Shown here: positions 23,797 to 27,885 of the stretch, piece by piece | How positions within the stretch are numbered: the first letter of the stretch is position 1 | Layout of the letters: each line of letters starts with the position of its first letter | From: a virus | Reading direction: 5' to 3' (one strand) | Length of the DNA stretch: 27,885 nt | IMG/VR virus record: IMGVR_UViG_3300044712_000897 | Location: 1 to 27,885 of that record | Made by a program: the position numbers and the translations under genes | Notes under the pieces: model-generated | Database searches by the model: none | What the model saw: the letters and a program-made list of their open reading frames with translations, nothing else | What the model was told of the DNA's origin: nothing

Positions 23797-24017
23797 TGTT
23801 CCCTCACACCAACAGAGCTTAAAATCACTGCTCGGTAATCGCCGATTTGATCCTGTTCGGTAATCTCTCGATAAAATCCGGATTGCCCATCCGCAGCGGA
23901 TACATGGGCAACTCTGACGTCAATTCGGGGATCAAGGAGACCGGACTGCGATTCAATCATGACTCGCATCCCGGCGACCTCCCAGATTTTCCCGATCAAC
24001 TGAAAAATCGTCATCAC
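23793..24017 (-). CDS. Small protein before the terminase genes, function unknown
   Basis: 74 residues from GTG 24017 (GTGA overlap with the coiled-coil gene) or the next codon ATG at 24014. Hydrophobic N-terminal helix (TIFQLIGKIWEVAG) then beta strands MRVMIESQ, IDVRVAHVSAADGQSGFY, and DYRAVILSSVG. No recognised motif. Its stop overlaps the small terminase start by ATGA, so its level is tied to terminase. Confidence 0.6.
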   Translation of the reverse strand: MMTIFQLIGKIWEVAGMRVMIESQSGLLDPRIDVRVAHVSAADGQSGFYREITEQDQIGDYRAVILSSVGVREQ

Positions 24018-24532
24018 CCAGCCACCTTCCGCGAATCCAACGGGCCCGTTTTCCCCCGGACTCTGGGGGTGTCGTGCCGATCTAATGACCAGTCTGGCGT
24101 TTTATCGTCTCGGATTATCTGATCAGTCAGAGCCTGCACGCCGGCCTTCAGTGTATCGACTTCCTGATTTAGCGTGTCGATACGGATCTGTAGCCGTTTT
24201 ACCTGCTCGTTCCGGTTCAGTTCCGATTTTCCCAGCTCTTCCAGGGCCCGTCGTGTCTGCGCTCGTTCCAAATCGAGAGCTTTTCGCAAGTCGTCAATTT
24301 CCACACGAGCCTGGGCAATCTCTTTGCGCAGCAGAGCGACGGCATCATCGGCCGCCGCCGTGGCTTCCTGAGCCGCCCTCGCTTCTTCTCCAGAGGCTTC
24401 GGCCTGGGCCTTTTTCAACGCAACACCGGCCGCCTGATGTTTCCGGTATTGCTCAAGAACAAACGAGATTAGCAATACAAACAAAACCAGGCGCTCTGCC
24501 CACTCACCCAGACCGGCCGCTAGGGATTCCAC
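24014..24532 (-). CDS. TM plus coiled-coil protein, i-spanin-like
   Basis: 172 residues from GTG 24532, just past the stop of the holin-like gene. Seen: one N-terminal membrane helix (about 14-27, RLVLFVLLISFVLE), then a long charged coiled coil (about 30-150; heptads rich in Ala, Glu, Arg, Leu) and a short polar tail. This topology matches inner-membrane spanins (lambda Rz class) and some holin-associated proteins. No outer-membrane spanin was found embedded or adjacent. If the host is monoderm, a spanin makes no sense and another membrane-tethered role is needed. The lysis assignment comes from topology and the neighbour only. Confidence 0.55.
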   Translation of the reverse strand: MESLAAGLGEWAERLVLFVLLISFVLEQYRKHQAAGVALKKAQAEASGEEARAAQEATAAADDAVALLRKEIAQARVEIDDLRKALDLERAQTRRALEELGKSELNRNEQVKRLQIRIDTLNQEVDTLKAGVQALTDQIIRDDKTPDWSLDRHDTPRVRGKTGPLDSRKVAG

Positions 24533-24535
24533 AGA

Positions 24536-25009
24536 CTACCCCCGCTCGGATTCCATCTGAATAGCGGACGGTTCACTGTGAACCGCGGGAACCGTCTGGG
24601 GATTTCCCCGCTGGATAACATGAAACAATTGATTGCCACCCACGCCCGCGAGAGCCACCGCAATCAGTTCCCAATAGGGTTGGATGGCCTGGATCACATC
24701 CGAAGGCACATTGTCCAGGATAGCTTTGGCCGCGATCGACAGCAGGATCGACAGTCCCACCTGAGACAACCGTTTGTAGAACGGCTCCAGCGATTGAAAC
24801 CACGACCACCGCTCCCCCAAAAACGACAACAGCGCACTTACCACAACCGCCGCGCCGCCGGCAATGAGCCACCTTAAGACCGATGTCAAATCACCCGGAT
24901 TAACATCCTGTGGATGGGCCGGGGCAGCAAAAACGGCCGGCACACATACACCGGCCGCGATAATGACAACCAACACAACGATCAACCCACGAAAAACAAA
25001 GCTCTTCAT
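24536..25009 (-). CDS. Signal-peptide, multi-TM protein; holin candidate
   Basis: 157 residues; AAAAGGGG six bases before the ATG. Seen: a signal peptide or first membrane helix (about 7-28, RGLIVVLVVIIAAGVCVPAVFA with an AFA-A cleavage-like site), a membrane helix at about 45-66 (RWLIAGGAAVVVSALLSFLG), another at about 82-99 (SQVGLSILLSIAAKAILDN) and a last hydrophobic stretch at about 113-130. The C-terminus is charged. Size and topology fit holins. It is the first gene after the leader terminator and the first of the late operon, beside an i-spanin-like gene. No endolysin is next to it. Confidence 0.55.
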   Translation of the reverse strand: MKSFVFRGLIVVLVVIIAAGVCVPAVFAAPAHPQDVNPGDLTSVLRWLIAGGAAVVVSALLSFLGERWSWFQSLEPFYKRLSQVGLSILLSIAAKAILDNVPSDVIQAIQPYWELIAVALAGVGGNQLFHVIQRGNPQTVPAVHSEPSAIQMESERG

Positions 25010-25029
25010 CGTTAACCCCTTTTACAAAC

Positions 25030-25079
25030 AAAAAACCCGCCTCCGGGGTGAGCGCTTTCGCGGTGACCCGATGGCGGGT
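25030..25079 (-). terminator. Intrinsic terminator in the late-operon leader
   Basis: Minus strand: CCCGCC (25073-25078) pairs with GGCGGG (25036-25041), followed directly by TTTTTTG. The loop contains a second possible small stem around GCGAAAGC. A perfect hairpin GCCGGA-TTT-TCCGGC lies just upstream (25083-25097). It sits between the micro-ORF stop (25105) and the first late gene (25009), so most transcripts from the 25238 promoter should stop here unless antiterminated. Confidence 0.75.
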
Positions 25080-25104
25080 GAGGCCGGAAAATCCGGCGTG
25101 ACCC

Positions 25105-25224
25105 TTAATTATTCAATTGTTTGATACTGGCGACTTCCTGAACATCTACGAAACGTTTTTTCAGCGCGTCGACGATGGTGAGGATGCCGCGAATGACCTG
25201 TGTCCAAAATTCCCGGTCAGACAT
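25105..25224 (-). CDS. 39-residue micro-ORF in the late leader
   Basis: ATG 25224 with GAGGTG seven bases upstream; encodes MSDREFWTQVIRGILTIVDA, then LKKRFVDVQEVASIKQLNN. It is a single amphipathic helix with a basic middle. Very short proteins of this style (xxxFWxxLxxAIxxIVxAIxxR) occur in other phage genomes, which supports it being real. It is the only gene between the promoter and the terminator, so it could be a regulator of late transcription or a leader peptide whose translation affects the terminator. Function unknown. Confidence 0.65.
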   Translation of the reverse strand: MSDREFWTQVIRGILTIVDALKKRFVDVQEVASIKQLNN

Positions 25225-25237
25225 TTGTATCACCTCT

Positions 25238-25265
25238 ATTTTACAACGTCTCTCGTCCCTGTCAA
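25238..25265 (-). promoter_or_regulatory. Near-consensus sigma70-type promoter
   Basis: Minus strand TTGACA (25260-25265), a 16-base spacer, then TAAAAT (25238-25243). Predicted transcription start is near 25231, so the RNA begins at or inside the GAGGTG ribosome binding site of the micro-ORF. This is the best promoter in the window and points into the late operon. Confidence 0.75.
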
Positions 25266-25287
25266 TGACTATAGTCATAATTGACTA
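25265..25287. promoter_or_regulatory. Operator overlapping the -35 element
   Basis: ATGACTATAGTCAT (25265-25278) is a perfect 14-bp palindrome touching the -35 hexamer; a further TAGTCA-TAAT-TGACTA inverted repeat (25272-25287) shares one arm with it. A protein bound here would block or contact RNA polymerase. The half-site recurs at 25356-25368. Confidence 0.7.
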
Positions 25288-25291
25288 CGGT

Positions 25292-25324
25292 CACACATTA
25301 CAATTGAGTTACAACTCAGTTACA
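25292..25324 (-). repeat. Three tandem 11-bp direct repeats (iteron-like)
   Basis: Minus strand TGTAACTGAGT, TGTAACTCAAT, TGTAATGTGTG, contiguous and each 11 bp, placing every TGTAA on the same face of the helix. Located 27 bases upstream of the -35. Likely an activator or regulator binding array. Confidence 0.75.
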
Positions 25325-25355
25325 TCGCCTCCTTTTACCGATGAATTGACCAATA

Positions 25356-25368
25356 GACTATAATAGTC
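25356..25368. promoter_or_regulatory. Second GACTAT/ATAGTC palindrome at the end of the FtsK-like gene
   Basis: GACTATAATAGTC, perfect around a central A, overlapping the stop codon of the ATPase gene. It has the same half-site as the operator at the promoter, about 90 bp away, so one protein may bind both and loop the control region. Confidence 0.6.
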
Positions 25369-26725
25369 CCGCCTCCGCCCCCGGTTGGACCGGGGTTGGA
25401 CTCCCCTGGACCGGGTTGGACCGGCTGGCCGGCTGGACCGCCAGGGCCTGCAAAACGGCCGTGATTTTCCGCGCATTTCCGGCCATCGGATCTTTCTGCA
25501 GCCAGCCGCGCAAATCCCACTCCTCTGCCAATTTCCGAGCAGCCTTCTCACCGACCCCGAGCTTTGACGCAATTGCCTCGCGCGGGAGATACCCACCCCG
25601 CTCATGCAGGGCCCACTGCACCAGATCCTGCTCGGCTTCCGTCAGTGCTCCGCCTACCGCATTCTCCCCGGCCAGCTCGACCAGCAGCTGCTTATCCAGC
25701 AGGAAGGTCTGCAGCGGCCCCCAGCGATCTGTAACGGCGAGGCCGGGCCGGCTGGCCGGAATCCGCGCGGCGGCTGGGATGCCGATGGCCTGGGCGATCT
25801 CGGAGCTGCGGACCCGGAAGCCGAAAACGGCGCCGACCTGGTCGCGCACCCGGCCCACAACCGCCTTACTGAAGTCCTGGGCCGCGAAGATCAGATTGAT
25901 CCCGAACTTCCGCCCCCGCCACCCCAAATCGGCGGCCGCATTAGCCAGCGCGCCTTTGGGACCTCCTGCCGCCGTCACTGTGGCGTTGAACTCGTCCAGA
26001 ATCACCAGGATGCGCGGAAGCGGGGCGAGACCGGCGGCGGTGGCCAGCGCGTTGTATTCTTCCAGCTTCTCAGGATAGCCGGGCATTTCTCGGTAGAGCG
26101 CAGCCCGGGCATCGCATTCGCCGACGGCGCGCTGGATCAAAGCCAGGGCCTCCTCTGGGGTGTGGGCAATGGGCGCCATCAGGGCCGGGTGATGTTCCAG
26201 CATGGGGAAGGTGGCGCCGTCCACATCGGACACCAGCAGGGAGCAGCCTTCGAGGATAGCCTGATAACCCAGGAGGCGCAAAAACACGGACTTCCCTGAG
26301 CCCGTCATGCCGGCAACCAGCAAGTGCCCCATCTGTCCCCAGGGAACGGTGACCGGGCCGCCGATCGCCCCAATCCCCAAGCCGGCCACTCCCCGCTGGA
26401 AGCCGGAGAACTCGGCCAGGCGCGGGAGCCGCGGCGCGGGGGACATCAGGACGGCGTAGCGCAGCCCGGAATGGTTGCTCAAGTAGACGGGCCGGCCGCC
26501 GATCGCCGTAGAGAGGTGATGCAAAATTGCATCGGTAACGTAGGGCTCCAGGCGCTCGATACGGGACACATCGAGCACGCCGAAGAGCCACACCAGCCCC
26601 GCGGGGCTTTGCGTGAGCATCCACTCAGAGAACGCCGGCTCAACTCCCCGCCCTTCCAGAATTCCAGGGATACGTCGCGCAATTTCATCGGCAGCCACAG
26701 CATAAGACCGCTGAATCTCAAACAT
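25358..26725 (-). CDS. FtsK/HerA-type DNA translocase ATPase with C-terminal winged helix
   Basis: 455 residues; overlaps the 134-residue gene by 8 bp, with AAGGA upstream. Seen: Walker A GMTGSGKS (139-146) after VPWGQMGHLLVA, Walker B ILVILDEFNA (239-248), the sensor-like FGINLIFAAQDFSKAVV (274-290) and FGFRVRSSEIAQAIG (301-315). The C-terminal part (about 360-412) reads as a winged helix (TEAEQDLVQWALHERGGYLPREAIASKLG, KAARKLAEEWDLRGWL). No membrane segments are in this protein; one is in the gene two upstream. Motor proteins of this class move DNA during segregation, conjugation or in phage-plasmids. The last 25 residues are low-complexity and the DNA there carries GGTTGGACC repeats. Which DNA is moved is unknown. 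Confidence 0.88.
   Translation of the reverse strand: MFEIQRSYAVAADEIARRIPGILEGRGVEPAFSEWMLTQSPAGLVWLFGVLDVSRIERLEPYVTDAILHHLSTAIGGRPVYLSNHSGLRYAVLMSPAPRLPRLAEFSGFQRGVAGLGIGAIGGPVTVPWGQMGHLLVAGMTGSGKSVFLRLLGYQAILEGCSLLVSDVDGATFPMLEHHPALMAPIAHTPEEALALIQRAVGECDARAALYREMPGYPEKLEEYNALATAAGLAPLPRILVILDEFNATVTAAGGPKGALANAAADLGWRGRKFGINLIFAAQDFSKAVVGRVRDQVGAVFGFRVRSSEIAQAIGIPAAARIPASRPGLAVTDRWGPLQTFLLDKQLLVELAGENAVGGALTEAEQDLVQWALHERGGYLPREAIASKLGVGEKAARKLAEEWDLRGWLQKDPMAGNARKITAVLQALAVQPASRSNPVQGSPTPVQPGAEAGLL
25383..25440. repeat. Short GGTTGGACC repeats at the 3' end of the ATPase gene
   Basis: On the plus strand GGTTGGACCGG occurs at 25383 and 25414, GGTTGGAC at 25394, with further TGGACCG copies at 25407 and 25434. 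They encode a Pro/Ser/Gln-rich tail (NPVQGSPTPVQPG), so protein repeats may explain them, but three near-identical copies beside an operator are notable. Confidence 0.55.
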
Positions 26726-27122
26726 TTTTCACTTCCTTGCTCATTTCGGCTAAGAGATCAATTACACAACTCATAACATCAGCATGTTTTCTGTTTTCTA
26801 ATGAATCAACAAGCATTCTGTAATTGTTATCGCCGCCGACTTTCATAACGATAATAAATTTACTCGGGCTGAAAACTGTGCCACCAGGAAAAGCAATGTA
26901 TAAACAATCGGCAGGAAAATGGTGCTCAATCAGAGTATTAATATCCTCTTCGAGACGGCAAGCCATGGCGTAACTCCCATCAGGGATCATTCGTAGACGC
27001 GGGGAAAACATATTGCTCAACCATCCCATCCCGTACTTAGCTTTGAATATCATTGGCTCAACCGGAGGAAACATTTCATCAAGCTGACGTTTCATTTCCA
27101 ACAAATCTTCAAGCATTCCCAT
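26718..27122 (-). CDS. Protein of unknown function in the FtsK-like operon
   Basis: 134 residues; GAGGAA six bases before the ATG. N-terminal helix MLEDLLEMKRQLDEMFPP, then strands and turns (MIFKAKYGMGWLSNMFSPRLRMIPDG, ADCLYIAFPGGTVFSPSKFIIVMKVGG), and C-terminal helices (RMLVDSLENRKHADVMSCVIDLLAEMSKEVK). No membrane segment, metal-binding or nucleotide-binding motif. More AT-rich in parts than its neighbours. It lies between the membrane protein and the ATPase and overlaps the ATPase start, so it may be an adaptor for that motor; nothing in the sequence proves this. Confidence 0.65.
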   Translation of the reverse strand: MGMLEDLLEMKRQLDEMFPPVEPMIFKAKYGMGWLSNMFSPRLRMIPDGSYAMACRLEEDINTLIEHHFPADCLYIAFPGGTVFSPSKFIIVMKVGGDNNYRMLVDSLENRKHADVMSCVIDLLAEMSKEVKNV

Positions 27123-27125
27123 TGT

Positions 27126-27885
27126 TCATTCCTCGCTTTCGATCGATGCAGTCAACGCCAGCGGCTCGACCTCGCCCAGCCACCCGCGCACCTCGCCCGG
27201 ATCCACAATCCTCACGGATGTGAGCGCCCGCTTCGGCTCACCGTCCGGCGCCGCCAGCACCCGGGCAGCCTGCGCCGGAGACACCCGCGGCCGCTGCGCC
27301 TGTGGAAGCCCGCGGCTGGCCAGATCGACGGCCTGATCCCGCGCCGTGACCCGCTCCTGCAGCTCGGGAGCCACAAGAGCCGGCTGAGTCACCACGCCGC
27401 CATCCAGGACCGTCGCCGGCCCGAAGGCGCGGTCAGGGTCTACGATGACCACCGACCCGTCAGGATTGCGCAACACCATCAGGGGGGCGTCTCCCCGCTG
27501 GTCGCGCTGGATCATCCGCGCGCGCACTTCCAGCGCCCGGATCGCCACAATGATCCCCCAGCCGATCAGCGCCAGCGCCGCGATTGCCAGCGCCCAGGGT
27601 CCCCAGGTCACCAACGGTTGGACAATCTTTTCCCGCTCCAGCGCCATCCGCGTCCGCTCAGCATCAGCGGCCTCGCGGGTCGCCTGGATGCGCCAGGCCT
27701 GAGCGGTGGCCTCTGCCGATTGCGCCCATGCCGTCGCCGTGGCGCGCTGTTGCGCCTGGCGTTCCTGGGTGGCCGCCGTCGCCGTGGCCTGCTGGGCCTG
27801 GGCCGTTGCGGTAGCCATCGCGGCCGAGGCCTCCACCGTAGTCTGCCACGCGGCCGCCGTCGCCGTGGCCTGCTGGGCCTGGGCC
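27126..27885 (-). CDS. Truncated membrane protein with Ala/Thr/Gln repeats (N-terminus beyond the window)
   Basis: At least 253 residues; the frame is open to the last base of the window, so the true start is outside (a GTG at 27836 is possible but sits inside the repeat). Seen: N-terminal Ala/Thr/Gln-rich helix repeats (ATAQAQQATATAA twice), a charged coil (TREAADAERTRMALEREKIV), one membrane helix (about WALAIAALALIGWGIIVAIRAL), a cytoplasmic part with VLRNPDGSVVIVDPDRAFG and a C-terminal acidic end. The upstream DNA repeat period is 81 bp (27 codons). Its style recalls Chloroflexota membrane proteins. It may anchor the FtsK-like ATPase to the membrane, as operon order suggests (inference). 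Confidence 0.75.
   Translation of the reverse strand, partial: AQAQQATATAAAWQTTVEASAAMATATAQAQQATATAATQERQAQQRATATAWAQSAEATAQAWRIQATREAADAERTRMALEREKIVQPLVTWGPWALAIAALALIGWGIIVAIRALEVRARMIQRDQRGDAPLMVLRNPDGSVVIVDPDRAFGPATVLDGGVVTQPALVAPELQERVTARDQAVDLASRGLPQAQRPRVSPAQAARVLAAPDGEPKRALTSVRIVDPGEVRGWLGEVEPLALTASIESEE
27771..27885. repeat. 81-bp-period direct repeat at the window edge
   Basis: A 34-bp sequence at 27771-27804 is repeated exactly at 27852-27885, one 81-bp period on, ending at the last base. It keeps the reading frame (27 codons) and codes for the AQAQQATATAA segment. More copies may lie beyond the window. Confidence 0.85.

Noticed and set aside
25030-25105. Riboswitch in the late leader
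   Set aside because: The hairpins and repeated TCACC motifs were compared from memory with common riboswitch cores without a match; a terminator plus small stem explains it better.
25416-26299. Plus-strand open frames opposite the FtsK-like gene
   Set aside because: Antisense of a gene with intact Walker motifs; composition typical of shadow frames.

Overview
The window is most of the late (morphogenesis) region of a siphovirus-type tailed phage or prophage. Nearly everything is on the minus strand, so biological order runs from high to low coordinates. Host evidence is indirect: moderately high GC, strong GGAGG-type ribosome binding sites, and a membrane protein with long Ala/Thr/Gln repeats of a style I associate with Chloroflexota (Anaerolineae). 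I treat that host as a guess. No integrase, repressor, replication gene, endolysin or tRNA gene was recognised, so the element continues outside the window or lacks them.

Right end (27885 to 25358, minus): a truncated repeat-rich membrane protein, a 134-residue protein of unknown function, and an FtsK/HerA-type DNA-pumping ATPase with a C-terminal winged helix. Next comes a compact control region (25225-25368) with three tandem 11-bp repeats, two GACTAT/ATAGTC palindromes and a near-consensus promoter. The promoter drives a 39-residue micro-ORF that is followed by an intrinsic terminator. The late operon lies beyond that terminator.

Late operon (25009 to 2374, minus): a signal-peptide/multi-TM holin-like protein, an i-spanin-like TM/coiled-coil protein, a small unknown, small and large terminase, portal and a MuF-like minor head protein. 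After these comes a 965-residue fusion (2H phosphoesterase, Cys motif, prohead protease, scaffold, major capsid protein). It is followed by a membrane-anchored beta-rich protein, a CHAT/caspase-like peptidase, a decoration-like protein and two small unknowns. The head-tail connector, HK97 gp10-like protein, tail terminator and major tail protein follow. Then come the tail assembly chaperone with a likely programmed frameshift, tape measure, a small tail protein, a 935-residue tail hub/propeller protein, an 836-residue fibre-like protein with a C-terminal LamG-like domain, and a 98-residue protein. Ten junctions overlap by exactly ATGA or GTGA, so translation is tightly coupled.

Left end: stacked palindromes and a terminator close the operon. 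An AT-rich HEPN-family gene follows as a self-contained cargo (moron) unit, ending at a terminator shared with a convergent plus-strand gene for a winged-helix/nuclease-like protein.

The main unusual points are: (1) a perfect 20-bp palindrome present twice, 19 kb apart, flanking the portal-to-fibre block; (2) a CHAT-type cysteine peptidase inside the capsid cluster; (3) the 2H-protease-scaffold-capsid fusion with an internal ribosome binding site exactly at the protease/scaffold boundary; (4) a promoter, micro-ORF and terminator ahead of the late genes that suggest antitermination; (5) a +1 (or -2) frameshift in the tail chaperone.
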